Assembly (NCBI RefSeq): GCF_019024325.1
Contig: NZ_JAFNJS010000002.1
Coordinates: forward strand, 620,118-684,117
Direction of reading: 5' to 3'
Length of the DNA: 64,000 bases
Source: Falsiroseomonas tokyonensis
Lineage (GTDB): Bacteria; Pseudomonadota; Alphaproteobacteria; Acetobacterales; Acetobacteraceae
Shown here: piece after piece, positions 1-8,466 of the stretch
Layout: each line of letters opens with the position of its first letter
Position numbering within the stretch: the stretch's first letter is position 1
Notes under the pieces: generated by a model
What the model was told of the DNA's origin: nothing
Seen by the model: only the letters and a program-made list of their open reading frames with translations
Database searches by the model: none
Made by a program: the position numbers and the translations under genes

Positions 1-453
1 GCGATCCGCCGCGCCGGCGGCACGGTGGAGATCGCCAGCGCGCCAGGGCAGGGCACCAGCTTCACCCTGCGCCTGCCGCTGACCGCCGCGGTGCAGCCCG
101 TGCTGCTGGTGGAATCCGGCGGCCATCCCTATGCCCTGCCGGCGGCGCGGGTGGAGGCGGTGCTGGAGGCCGGCGCCTCGGCGGGCTGCGAGGTGCTGGC
201 GCTGGACCGCCTGGTGGGCGCGACCGGCCGGCCGCCGGCGGGCGGCGGGGCCATCGTGATCGTGAAGTCTGGCGGCCGCAGCTTCGGCCTGGCGGTGGAC
301 CGGGTGCAGCGGCGCACCGACCTGCTGCTGCGGCCGATGCATCCCGCGCTCTCCGCCCTGCCGGGCATCGGCGGCGTCGGCGTGCTGGGCAATGGGGAGC
401 CGGTGGTGGTTCTGGAACCGGATGGGTTCGCGCCCGAAGTGACGCCCGGGTGA
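1..453 (+). CDS. cheA: Chemotaxis histidine kinase CheA, C-terminal fragment
   Basis: Only the last 150 residues lie in the window; the gene begins upstream, and the frame is open from base 1. The first residues carry the end of a HATPase fold, with the G2-like motif APGQGTSFTLRLPL. A complete CheW-like P5 domain follows (about residues 33-145), the part of CheA that binds CheW and the receptor tips. CheA passes phosphate from receptor arrays to CheY and CheB. A hybrid kinase with the same HATPase-CheW ending is a less likely alternative. A chemoreceptor gene lies 2 kb downstream on the other strand, which fits a chemosensory locus. Confidence 0.85.
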   Translation, partial: AIRRAGGTVEIASAPGQGTSFTLRLPLTAAVQPVLLVESGGHPYALPAARVEAVLEAGASAGCEVLALDRLVGATGRPPAGGGAIVIVKSGGRSFGLAVDRVQRRTDLLLRPMHPALSALPGIGGVGVLGNGEPVVVLEPDGFAPEVTPG

Positions 454-468
454 AACCCGCGGGCGTTT
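442..468 (+). terminator. Probable intrinsic terminator of cheA
   Basis: Arms ACGCCC+GGGT and ACCC+GGGCGT pair around a GAA loop with a two-base bulge, followed by TTT. The stem begins inside the last codons and includes the stop codon. The U-tract is short, so termination may be partial. Confidence 0.5.
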
Positions 469-588
469 CGGGCGCTGGACGCTGCACGCCGGCGAGGCTA
501 GAGCCCGGCCTCTGCCGCGTGTTCTGCGATTCGTCTCCTGATCTGCTGCTTCGCTGCGTGGCCTGATGTTGTGTGGAAGGACTTGCCC

Positions 589-1158
589 GTGATTGACCGT
601 CGCCATGCGCTCGGTGCCGGCGGCCTCGCGCTGCTGCTGGCCGCCTGCCAAAAAGTGGTTCCGCCGCGAATCCTGCCGGAGGACGGCACCATCGACCTGC
701 TGACACTGCTGCGCGGCAAGCCGGAGCATCGCCGCTTCGCCGCCGCGCTGACGGTGGCCGGCGCGGCGCCGCGGCTCGGCCTGCGCAGCGGCGCGGTGAC
801 GCTTTTCGCCCCGGTGAATGAGGGCTTCGACGGGCTGCCGGCGCCGGTGCTGGCGCTGCTGGACAATCCGCCCGAGAACCCGACCGAGGCGCAGCGCGCT
901 TTGGTGCAGCCCATCGTCTTCGCCAATGCCGCCTTCGGCCTGCTGCGGCTGGAGGATATCGCGGCGCGCCGCAATGTGGTGGTGACCTGGGACCGCGCCC
1001 GGCTGATGGTGCAGCCGACCGGCGCCCGCACCGCGACGCTGGCGCGCGAGGGTGTGACCCCCGTGGCCGGCCGGGCCCCGGTGGCCGTGACGCGGGCCAA
1101 TGTGCTGGCCTCCGACGGCGTCTTCCACGTGACCAACGCGCCGGTCCTGCCGGGCTGA
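589..1158 (+). CDS. Fasciclin-domain lipoprotein
   Basis: A 189-residue exported protein. The GTG at 589 is preferred because AAGGA sits 8 bases upstream; a GTG at 571 is in frame but has no ribosome site. The N-terminus RRHALGAGGLALLLAACQ is a lipoprotein signal with lipobox LAAC, so the mature protein should start at that cysteine and be membrane-anchored. The rest resembles one fasciclin (FAS1) domain: VTLFAPVNEGFDGLP near the middle and VLASDGVFHVTNAPVLP at the end match its two conserved stretches. FAS1 domains usually mediate adhesion or surface binding. It stands alone, between cheA and a convergent terminator. Confidence 0.8.
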   Translation: MIDRRHALGAGGLALLLAACQKVVPPRILPEDGTIDLLTLLRGKPEHRRFAAALTVAGAAPRLGLRSGAVTLFAPVNEGFDGLPAPVLALLDNPPENPTEAQRALVQPIVFANAAFGLLRLEDIAARRNVVVTWDRARLMVQPTGARTATLAREGVTPVAGRAPVAVTRANVLASDGVFHVTNAPVLPG

Positions 1159-1171
1159 CCAGCGGCCGAGA

Positions 1172-1197
1172 CCCTCTCCCCTAATTCGGGGAGAGGG
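1172..1197. terminator. Bidirectional hairpin between convergent genes
   Basis: A perfect 10-bp stem, CCCTCTCCCC / GGGGAGAGGG, with a 6-base loop TAATTC, placed in the 48-base gap between the fasciclin gene and the phosphatase gene. No U-tract on either side. It could serve both strands or be a dispersed palindromic repeat. Confidence 0.6.
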
Positions 1198-1206
1198 CTA
1201 GCCCGA

Positions 1207-2388
1207 CTAGCCAGCGTAGCGCAGCGCAAGGGCGGTGATGTCGTCCGCCTGCGGGGCGCCGTTGGCGAAGGCGGTCACGGCGCGCAGCACGGTATCCACC
1301 ACCTCGCGCGGGTCGGTGCCGGCGGCGGCCAGGGCCTGTTCCAGGCGGTCCCGCCCGAAGAAGCCGCCCTTGTCGTCCTCGGCTTCCGACACGCCGTCGG
1401 AATAGCAGAACATGGTCTGCCCGGACTTCAGCTGGAAGGGGTCGGAGGCATAGGGGATGCCCTCCATCACCCCCAGCGCCGGCTGGCGGCGCAGCTTTTC
1501 CATTAGCCGCGGCGCGGCGCCGGCGGCCACCAGGATGGGAATGTCGTGGCCGGCCACCGCGATCCGCCCGGCGCCGGTGGTGCCATCGATCACGCCCACT
1601 ACGACGGTGACGAAGGTCTGGCTCTCATTGTCGATCGCCAGGTCGTCATTGGTCATGGCCAGGATCGCGCCCGGATCCGGCGCGCCATCGGCGGGCGCGA
1701 GGCGCTTGGCGGCGGCGCGCATCAGGCCCAGCGTGCGCGCCATGGTCAGCCCCGCCGGCGCGCCCTTGCCCGAGACATCGGCCACCGCGAACAGCATGTG
1801 CTTCGCATCCAGCCGGATGCAGTCGTAGAGATCGCCGCCCACCTGCCGCGCCGGCACCATGGCCGCATGCACGGCCAACTGCCCGGTGGCCGCCCCCGGG
1901 AAATCGCGCGGGACGAGGGAGAGCTGCGCGGCGCGGGCCGATTCCAACTCTGCCTCCAGCGCCGCCAGCCGGGCATCGGCCAGGTCGCGCAGCCGCTTCT
2001 TTTCCAGCACCGCGCCGAGCCGGGCCTTCAGCAGCGGCGGGTCGAAGGATTTCGGCAGATAGTCCTCGGCGCCCAGCTCGATGCAGCGGACGATCTTCTC
2101 CATCTCCGTCAGCGCGGAGATGACGATGACGGGCGGCGCCGCGCCGCGCGCCACGCGAAGCTGCTCAAGCACGCCGATGCCGTCCAGGTTCGGCATTTCC
2201 AGGTCGAGCAGCATGATGTCGAAGCGCGCCTTTTCCAGCGCCGCCATGCCCTGCACGCCGTCCTCGGCCATGGTGACATTGGGGTAGCCGAGCTCCGCCA
2301 GCCGGCGCTTCAGCACCAGCCGGTTGAAGCTGCTGTCATCGACGACCAGGATCGCGACATCCTCGCCCTGCAATTGGGTCTCGCTCAC
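1207..2388 (-). CDS. Receiver-PP2C (SpoIIE/RsbU-type) phosphatase
   Basis: 393 residues. Residues 10-125 form a receiver domain with acidic pair D17-D18, phosphoacceptor D62 ([11 protein letters not shown]) and K113. A helical linker (125-160) leads to a SpoIIE-type PP2C domain with GGDLYD (184-189), ADVSGKG (203-209), YSDGVSEA and the C-terminal ADDIT. The family dephosphorylates serine-phosphorylated STAS proteins in partner switching; here phosphorylation of D62 would control that output. The start overlaps the stop of the upstream chemoreceptor gene by 4 bases, so the two are translationally coupled. A STAS protein at 41121-41453 is a possible but unlinked substrate. Confidence 0.92.
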   Translation of the reverse strand: MSETQLQGEDVAILVVDDSSFNRLVLKRRLAELGYPNVTMAEDGVQGMAALEKARFDIMLLDLEMPNLDGIGVLEQLRVARGAAPPVIVISALTEMEKIVRCIELGAEDYLPKSFDPPLLKARLGAVLEKKRLRDLADARLAALEAELESARAAQLSLVPRDFPGAATGQLAVHAAMVPARQVGGDLYDCIRLDAKHMLFAVADVSGKGAPAGLTMARTLGLMRAAAKRLAPADGAPDPGAILAMTNDDLAIDNESQTFVTVVVGVIDGTTGAGRIAVAGHDIPILVAAGAAPRLMEKLRRQPALGVMEGIPYASDPFQLKSGQTMFCYSDGVSEAEDDKGGFFGRDRLEQALAAAGTDPREVVDTVLRAVTAFANGAPQADDITALALRYAG

Positions 2389-4028
2389 GCGCCCTTGCTC
2401 CGGTCTGACGCCATGGCTTCCACCACGCTGCGCGTTTCGGCCGCGAGTTTGGACAGGTCGATCATGGTCACGGTGATCTCCTCGGCGGCCGTCGCATTGG
2501 ACTGGCCGATGCGGGACAGGGTGCTGACCCGGTCCGTGATGGAGGTGACGGTGGCCTGCTGCTCCTCCATCGCCACCGCGATGGCCCCGGCCAGCCGGGC
2601 GCTTTCCGTCACCAGGGTCTCCAGCTCGTCCATCGCTTCGCCCACCGCGGCGGCGGTGCCGCTGCCTTCGCGGGTGCGGCGGCCAGCGACGAGCACCACG
2701 TCCGCGATTTCCTGCGCCAGGCTCTCGCTGCTGGCGGCGAGCGCCCGCACCTCCTCCGCCACCACGGCCAGGCCGCGGCCGTGCTCGCCGGCGCGGGCGG
2801 CCTCGATGGCGGCGTTGATGGCGAGGATATTCGTTTGCGTCGCGATCTTGGCGATGGTGCCGGCGATGCGGGTCACCCGCTCGGTATCCTCGGCCACCGC
2901 ATCCACCAGCTCGATCAGGCTGCGCAGCTTCACCAGGTTCTCGGCCAGAAGCGTCTTGGACTCGTCCGCGCGGTCGCTGCTGTCCTGCGTGGTGCGGTTG
3001 ACCTCGCGCACCGCATCCTGGGTCTGGCCCAGCGCCTCCTCCACCTGGCGCAGCTCCGCCAGCTGGGTCATGGCGCCGTCCGAGACCTGGCTGATGGCGT
3101 CCGAGGCCTGGGTGGTGGCGATGGCGGTGCGGCGGGCGTTTTCCAGCGCCGTCTCGGTCAGGTTCCGGGCGGCGACCAGGTTCTCGCGGAAGACCAGCAG
3201 GGCGCGCGCCATGTCGCCCACCTGGTCCGTGCGGTCCGCCCCGGGCACGGCGGTTTCCACCGCGCCGCGGGACAGGCTGACCATGGCCATGGCCAGCCGC
3301 GACAGTGGCCGCGCCAGCAGCCGGACCAGCACCACCCAGACCAGGGCGCAGCCCACCAGCCCGGCAATGGCCGCGGCAATGACGATGGTGCGCGCCTGCT
3401 GTTCCAGTTGCCGCGCGGCGGCGAGCGATTCATCGGAGCTGCGCTTCACCTCCGCCCGCGCCGCCGTGGCCACGCGGTTGAAGGCGGAGGCGAAGTCCAG
3501 CCATTCCTCATGCAGCGGCCCGAACATGGCGCGCTGCCGGGCGGCGAAGGCGGCGCGCACCTGTTCGGTGAAGTCCGGCAGGCGGCGGGCCATGTCCACG
3601 CCGCCGCCCAGCACGATGGGGTCGATCTGCGGGCCGAGCAGGGCGACCATCCGGTCGAAGGATTCGCCGATCAGCTGGCCATTGCGCACCATGCGCTGGG
3701 CACTCGGGCCCGGCTGCAGCACGCCGGCAATGACGCTGGCGAAGGCGGAGGAGAAATCCGCGACGTTCAGCGCCAGGTCGTCCACCGCCGCATCGGCGTC
3801 CCGGTCCCTGAGGCCCAGGCGTTCGATGATCACCACCTGCCGGCCCACCACCACCAGCGCGGCGCCGGAAAGCAGGCCGACCACCACCACCATCAGCAGC
3901 GTGATCAGCCCGGCGCGGACGCCGATCCGGCCGAGCCAGGCGCCGAATTTGGAGGCCCCGGGCGCCGCGGTGCCGGCGCGCAGGCCGGCGTGATGCGGGG
4001 CAGCCTGGGCAGGGGTCTTGTCCGGCAT
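2385..4028 (-). CDS. Methyl-accepting chemotaxis protein
   Basis: 547 residues. The cytoplasmic N-terminus is followed by TM1 (about 38-62), a periplasmic four-helix-type sensor region of about 150 residues, TM2 (about 213-237), a HAMP segment and a long coiled-coil signalling domain. The tip motif [19 protein letters not shown] and [13 protein letters not shown] (about 390-425) are diagnostic of MCP receptors that bind CheA and CheW. The gene is first in a two-gene operon with the receiver-PP2C phosphatase, so the receptor may feed a partner-switching output as well as, or instead of, motility. The ligand cannot be told from sequence. Confidence 0.93.
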   Translation of the reverse strand: MPDKTPAQAAPHHAGLRAGTAAPGASKFGAWLGRIGVRAGLITLLMVVVVGLLSGAALVVVGRQVVIIERLGLRDRDADAAVDDLALNVADFSSAFASVIAGVLQPGPSAQRMVRNGQLIGESFDRMVALLGPQIDPIVLGGGVDMARRLPDFTEQVRAAFAARQRAMFGPLHEEWLDFASAFNRVATAARAEVKRSSDESLAAARQLEQQARTIVIAAAIAGLVGCALVWVVLVRLLARPLSRLAMAMVSLSRGAVETAVPGADRTDQVGDMARALLVFRENLVAARNLTETALENARRTAIATTQASDAISQVSDGAMTQLAELRQVEEALGQTQDAVREVNRTTQDSSDRADESKTLLAENLVKLRSLIELVDAVAEDTERVTRIAGTIAKIATQTNILAINAAIEAARAGEHGRGLAVVAEEVRALAASSESLAQEIADVVLVAGRRTREGSGTAAAVGEAMDELETLVTESARLAGAIAVAMEEQQATVTSITDRVSTLSRIGQSNATAAEEITVTMIDLSKLAAETRSVVEAMASDRSKGA

Positions 4029-4219
4029 GGCTCAGCCCTGGTCCTGGAAAGGTGCGAAGCGGCGCATGCGAGGGTCCGGCTGGCCTGTTTTACCTTGGTG
4101 TCAGGCTACAGGCCGCGCACCCCGGCAACAAGCGCGGCCGGTTTGACGTCGACGATCCGCCGCTGGATGCTCGGCCCAGGGGGGACCCCAAGGCGGGACC
4201 CGGAACGAGGAAACAGACC
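4029..4219. promoter_or_regulatory. Divergent promoter region with inverted repeat
   Basis: This 191-base gap separates the divergent receptor and RraA-like genes and should hold both promoters. A 6-bp inverted repeat, GGCCTG (4082-4087) and CAGGCC (4109-4114), flanks the least GC-rich stretch. No convincing -35/-10 pair can be assigned. Confidence 0.25.
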
Positions 4220-4927
4220 ATGGCCGAGCATCCCTTCACGCTGGAAGACCTGGAAACCCTGCGGCAGTGGGATACGCCGACCATCTGCAATGCCTTGGAA
4301 TTCGTCGCCCCGGCCCGGCGCGGCCATGGCTTCACGGTGCGGCCGCTGGTCGCCGCCGACCGCAAGCTGCAGCCGATCTGCGGCCTGGCGCGCACCGGCA
4401 CCATCCGCGCCGCCGCCCCCTCCGGCCGGCCGAAGGAGGTGGACCGCAAGATCCGCCTCGGCTGGTACGAATATGTCGAGCGCGCCTCGCTGCCCACCAT
4501 TGTGGTGCTGCAGGACCTGGACGACACGCCCGGCGTCGGCGCCTTCTGGGGCGAGGTGCATTCGGCGGTGCACAAGGCGCTGGGCGCGCAGGGCGGCATC
4601 ACCAATGGCTCGATCCGCGACCTCGACATGCTGGCGCCCGGCTTCCAGCTATTGGCCGGCGTGGTGAATCCCAGCCACGCCTTCGTGCACATGGTGGCCT
4701 ATGGGCAGGAAGTGACCGTGCATGGGATGCATGTGCAGCATGAGGATGTGATCCATGCCGACCACCACGGCGCGGTGGTGATCCCGCACGACGCCGTCCG
4801 CAAGATTCCGGCTGCCATCGAGCTGGGTGCGCGGAAGGAGAAGGTGATCCTGGACCTCTGCAAGGACCCGGATTTCAGCGCGGCGAAGCTGGCAGCCGCG
4901 ATCGCGCAGGCGGACGAGATCCATTGA
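4220..4927 (+). CDS. RraA family protein (HMG/CHA aldolase-like)
   Basis: 235 residues. The ATG at 4220 has GAGGAA 7 bases upstream; the frame is open for 56 codons before it but without a site. The fold is recognised by GGITNGSIRDLD, which holds the Arg-Asp pair of the active site, and by HEDVIHADHHGAVVIP, equivalent to the family's G-D-x-V-x-x-D-x-x-G-V-x-x-P signature. Members include 4-hydroxy-4-methyl-2-oxoglutarate aldolases, oxaloacetate decarboxylases and RNase E inhibitors; a catabolic aldolase or decarboxylase is more likely here than RNase regulation. Its stop overlaps the TTG start of the next gene. Confidence 0.82.
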   Translation: MAEHPFTLEDLETLRQWDTPTICNALEFVAPARRGHGFTVRPLVAADRKLQPICGLARTGTIRAAAPSGRPKEVDRKIRLGWYEYVERASLPTIVVLQDLDDTPGVGAFWGEVHSAVHKALGAQGGITNGSIRDLDMLAPGFQLLAGVVNPSHAFVHMVAYGQEVTVHGMHVQHEDVIHADHHGAVVIPHDAVRKIPAAIELGARKEKVILDLCKDPDFSAAKLAAAIAQADEIH

Positions 4928-5316
4928 CCCTGGGCCGGGCCGGCTGGCCGCTGGCCCTTTGGCCGGTTCTGGCCTTGGCCCAGGCGCCGGGGTGGGAGAC
5001 GCGCGTGGTGGAGCTCGCGCCCGCCATGCGCGCCTGCCTCGCCACGCGGCCCGGCGGCATGGTGGTGGCGGCCTGGGAGGCGGAGCGCGGCCTGACCATG
5101 GCCCGGCTGCTGCTGCCCGGCGGAGCGCGGGAGGATTGCCTGGCGCATCCGAACGGCATGCTGGTGGAGCGCCGCGAAGCTGTGGCGGAGGCGGATCGCC
5201 GGCCGGATGAGGCGCTGCGCGCCTTCATGCTGGAACGGCGCTGCGTAGATGCCTGGCGGGTAGTGGACGAGGCGGGAAGGGAGCTGGGGTGGCTGGCATA
5301 TCCGGGATGCGGGTAG
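4924..5316 (+). CDS. Small exported protein of unknown function
   Basis: 130 residues, not recognised. The likely start is TTG at 4924, overlapping the previous stop as TTGA. Residues 1-21 look like a signal peptide with cleavage after ALAQA. The mature part is about 110 residues, acidic and arginine-rich, with four cysteines that could form disulfides in the periplasm. It lies tightly between the RraA-like gene and the thioesterase gene and overlaps the latter, so it is probably co-transcribed. The unusual start lowers confidence in the exact N-terminus, although the signal peptide depends on it. Confidence 0.55.
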   Translation: MTLGRAGWPLALWPVLALAQAPGWETRVVELAPAMRACLATRPGGMVVAAWEAERGLTMARLLLPGGAREDCLAHPNGMLVERREAVAEADRRPDEALRAFMLERRCVDAWRVVDEAGRELGWLAYPGCG

Positions 5317-5747
5317 GTTTGGGAAAGGTCCGCCCGGAATGGGTGGATCACTACGGCCATATGAACCTGGCCTATTACCTGGTGGTCTTCGACCTCGCGA
5401 CGGATGAGGTCTGGCCGGAATGGGGCCTCGGCCCGGCGCTGCGGGCGCGGGGTCTCGGCACTTTTGCCGTGGAATCCTGGCAGGCCTATCGGCGGGAGGT
5501 CGTGCTGGACGCGCCGCTTGCGGCCGAAAGCGCGCTGCTGGCCTTCGATGCCAAGCGGCTGCTGCTGCGGCATCGGCTGTATCATGGGGAGGAGGGCTGG
5601 CTGTCCGCGGAGAATGAGGTGCTGTTCCTCTGCGTCGATCTCGCGACGCGGAAGGTGGCGGCCTGGCCGGAGGATGTGCTGGTGCGCTTCGAAGCGGTGA
5701 AGGTGGCGGAGGCGCCGCAGCGGCTGGCCTTGACGCGTCAGCGGTAG
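5307..5747 (+). CDS. Hotdog-fold thioesterase (4HBT family)
   Basis: 146 residues from ATG 5307; a GTG at 5289 is an in-frame alternative. VRPEWVDHYGHMNLAYYL is the family's active-site stretch (D-x-x-G-H-x-N), in which the Asp acts on acyl-CoA thioesters. ESWQAYRREVVLDAPL matches the second conserved strand. It probably hydrolyses an acyl-CoA, possibly a carnitine- or betaine-type ester given similar family members, but the substrate is unknown. Its 3' end overlaps the 3' end of the convergent ABC exporter gene by 10 bases, which is uncommon. Confidence 0.8.
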   Translation: MRVGLGKVRPEWVDHYGHMNLAYYLVVFDLATDEVWPEWGLGPALRARGLGTFAVESWQAYRREVVLDAPLAAESALLAFDAKRLLLRHRLYHGEEGWLSAENEVLFLCVDLATRKVAAWPEDVLVRFEAVKVAEAPQRLALTRQR

Positions 5748-7603
5748 CCGGCGGCCTGCAGCTCGAACAGCTCGGCGTAGCGGCCGCCCTCCGCCAACAG
5801 TTCTTCATGCGTCCCCTGGCTCTCCACCTTGCCCTCCGCCAACACCAGGATGCGGTCCGCCATGCGGACCGAGGAGAAGCGGTGGGAGATCAGCACCGCC
5901 GTCTTGCCCTGGCTCAGCTCCTTGAACCGGGCAAATACCTCGTATTCGGCGCGGGCGTCGAGCGCCGCGGTTGGCTCGTCCAGGATCAGCACCTCCGCCT
6001 CTCGCATATAGGCCCGCGCAATGGCGATCTTCTGCCATTCGCCGCCCGAAAGCTCGAAGCCGTTCTTGAAGCGCTTGCCGATCATCTGGGCGAGGCCCTC
6101 CGGCAGGCGGGCGATCACCGCATCCGCCTGGCTGCGCTGGGCCGCGCGCTCGATGCGTGCCGTGTCCTCGCGCGCGGTGATGCGGCCGACGGCGATGTTG
6201 TCGGCGGCGGTGAAATTGTAGCGCACGAAATCCTGGAAGATTACGCCGATGCCGGCACGCAGCCCGTCCAGGTCGTACTCCCGCAGGTCGCGGCCATCGA
6301 GCAGGATGCGGCCCTCATCCGGGTCGTAGAGCCGCGTCAGCAGTTTTACGAGCGTGGTCTTGCCGGCGCCGTTCTCGCCGACCAGGGCCACCACCTCGCC
6401 GGCGTTCAGGGTGAAGGACAGGTGGCGCACGGCCCAGCGCTCGGCGCCAGGGTAGCGGAAGCCGACATCCTCGAAGACGAAACCCTGGCGGATCGGCGCG
6501 GGCATCGGCAGGGGATTGGTGGGCGACAGGATCTCGGCCTTCACCTCGAAGAAGCGGAACAGGTCGTCCAGGTACAGCGCCTGGCTGGCGGTGGTGGAGA
6601 AGCCGGTGAGCAGACCCTCCAGCAGTTGCCGCAGCCTTCGAAAAGAGCCGGCGAGGAAGGTCAGGTCGCCGACGCTGAAGGCGCCCTCCAGCGTGCGCCA
6701 GACGATGAAGGCGAAGGCGAGGTAGTAGCCCGCCGTGCCGATCGCGGTGAAGGCGCCGCCCCATCCTGCGCGCCGCAGTGCCAGCCTGCGGTTGCCCGCG
6801 TAGAAGGCGGCGGAGAGCTGTGCGTAGCGGTCGATGAGGAAGCCGTTGAGCCCAAAGACCTTCACCTCCTTCGCCGTCTCGGCGCTGGCGGCGGTGGCGC
6901 GGACGTAGTCCAGTTCGCGCCGCTCGGGCGCGCGAAAATAGTCCAGCGCATAGCTCTGCGCATTGAAGTGGGATTCGCCGAGGAAGGCGGGGACCAGGGC
7001 CACCAGCAGCAGGGCGATCAGCCAGGGGGCATAGAGCAGCAGGCCGGCGGCGAAGCTCGCCACCGTCAGCAGATCCTGCACCTGGTTGAGAAGATATCCG
7101 AGGAACTGCATCCGGCCGCTGGTCTGGCGGCGGGCGCGGTCGAGCTGGTCCTGGAAGGTCGCATCCTCGAAAGCCTTGAGGTCCAGCGTCGCCGCATGCT
7201 GCATCAGGCGGATCGAGGCGGTATTGGCGACGCGCTCGCCCAGCAGCGTATCCACCAGCCCCACCACGCGGCCGAGCAGGTCGCCCAATATGGCCAGGCC
7301 GAATTCCGCCAGGACCAGCCAGCCGAGCCAGTCGAGCCGGCCGGAGGCATACCAGGCCCAGGGGCTGTCCGGCCGCGGCGTTTCGCCCAGCAGCGCCACC
7401 ACATCGTCGATGATCAGCTTGCCGAGGAACAGCGCCGCCACCGGCAGCAGGGCGCGCACCAGCCGCAGCGCGAGCGAGGCAGCGGTCAGCCAGGGGCTGG
7501 TCTGCCAGACCATGGCCAGGAAAGGCCCGAGGTTGCGCAGCGCCCCCAGCCGTTCGCGAAAGTTCTTCGCCTGGCGCGGCGGCGGGGGGCGGCGGCCGCT
7601 CAT
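5738..7603 (-). CDS. ABC exporter, fused permease and ATPase
   Basis: 621 residues starting at ATG 7603 (MSGRR), which overlaps the EamA stop by 4 bases. The N-terminal half has about six membrane helices. The C-terminal ATPase has Walker A GENGAGKTTLVKLL, Q-loop IFQDF, signature LSGGEWQKIAIARAY, Walker B VLILDEPTAALD and switch H in VLISHRFSS. As a half-transporter it should work as a homodimer. It is the last gene of the operon FAD oxidoreductase-amidohydrolase-EamA-ABC, so it may expel a product or toxic intermediate of that pathway; lipid or drug export cannot be excluded. Confidence 0.88.
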   Translation of the reverse strand: MSGRRPPPPRQAKNFRERLGALRNLGPFLAMVWQTSPWLTAASLALRLVRALLPVAALFLGKLIIDDVVALLGETPRPDSPWAWYASGRLDWLGWLVLAEFGLAILGDLLGRVVGLVDTLLGERVANTASIRLMQHAATLDLKAFEDATFQDQLDRARRQTSGRMQFLGYLLNQVQDLLTVASFAAGLLLYAPWLIALLLVALVPAFLGESHFNAQSYALDYFRAPERRELDYVRATAASAETAKEVKVFGLNGFLIDRYAQLSAAFYAGNRRLALRRAGWGGAFTAIGTAGYYLAFAFIVWRTLEGAFSVGDLTFLAGSFRRLRQLLEGLLTGFSTTASQALYLDDLFRFFEVKAEILSPTNPLPMPAPIRQGFVFEDVGFRYPGAERWAVRHLSFTLNAGEVVALVGENGAGKTTLVKLLTRLYDPDEGRILLDGRDLREYDLDGLRAGIGVIFQDFVRYNFTAADNIAVGRITAREDTARIERAAQRSQADAVIARLPEGLAQMIGKRFKNGFELSGGEWQKIAIARAYMREAEVLILDEPTAALDARAEYEVFARFKELSQGKTAVLISHRFSSVRMADRILVLAEGKVESQGTHEELLAEGGRYAELFELQAAGYR

Positions 7604-8466
7604 GCGCGGTTCACCACCCAGATGCCGGCGCCGATCAGCACCAGCGCGCCGAGCAGAGCGGGGGTCACGGGCTCGCCCAGGATCAGCGCGGAAAAGGCCA
7701 CGCCGAAGGCCGGCGTCAGGAACAGGAAGGGGGCGAGGCGGGAGGCCGGATGCCGCGACATGATCCAGAACCAGGCGACATAGCTGGCGAAGGCAACCCC
7801 CAGAACCACATAGGCCAGTGACCACCAGACCACGGCACTCGGCGCGAAGACGCCGCGCTCGCCCAGCGCGAAGCCGAGGGGGATGAGCATGGAGGACACC
7901 AGCAGCTGATACAGCAGCGTGCGCTCCGGCGCGATGCGCGTCAGGCCGCTCGCCTTGATGGTGGCGATGGTGCCGCCCCAGGCGAGGCCGGCCAGCAGGG
8001 CCAGCGCGTCGCCGGCGAGCTGAATGCCGCCGAGCCTCTCGTAGAAGATCAGCGGCGGGCCGCAGAAGGCGAGCAGCAGCCCGGCCAGCTTGCGCCGCGT
8101 CAGCCGGTCATCCGGCAGCAGGAAGTGGGTGCCGAGGGTCGCGAAGAAGGGCCCGGTATAGAGCAGCACGCCGACCCGCGCCGCCGTGGTGCGCTCCAGC
8201 GCCGCGAAGATGGCGTAGAATTCCAGCGCAAACAGCGCGCCGCAGAGCAGCCCCGCCGCCAGCGTGCCGTCCCGCTTCACCAGGGTGACCCCTCGCCACC
8301 AGCACCAGGCGAGCAGCGGCGGCACCGCGAGCGCCGAACGCAGCCCCGCCTGCACCAGCGGCGAGATTCCCTCGCCGCCGAGCTTCATCGCCACCTGCGC
8401 AAAGCCCCAGCTGGCGCAGAGCAGCAGCAGAAGCGCGATATCGGCCGGGCTGAGGCGCGCCGTCAC
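7600..8466 (-). CDS. EamA/DMT family transporter
   Basis: 288 residues with about ten hydrophobic helices in two homologous EamA halves. The second half ends in a typical motif: LAPFLFLTPAFGVAFSALIL. These transporters move amino acids, sugars or other metabolites, mostly outward. Both ends overlap neighbours by 4 bases (ATGA), so it is translated in series with the amidohydrolase upstream and the ABC exporter downstream. Two different exporters in one catabolic operon suggest that handling a toxic or surplus product matters. Confidence 0.88.
   Translation of the reverse strand: MTARLSPADIALLLLLCASWGFAQVAMKLGGEGISPLVQAGLRSALAVPPLLAWCWWRGVTLVKRDGTLAAGLLCGALFALEFYAIFAALERTTAARVGVLLYTGPFFATLGTHFLLPDDRLTRRKLAGLLLAFCGPPLIFYERLGGIQLAGDALALLAGLAWGGTIATIKASGLTRIAPERTLLYQLLVSSMLIPLGFALGERGVFAPSAVVWWSLAYVVLGVAFASYVAWFWIMSRHPASRLAPFLFLTPAFGVAFSALILGEPVTPALLGALVLIGAGIWVVNRA

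Noticed and set aside
1546-3993. An 815-codon plus-strand frame opposite the chemoreceptor and phosphatase genes
   Set aside because: Shadow of two well-supported minus-strand genes; no domain or start site.
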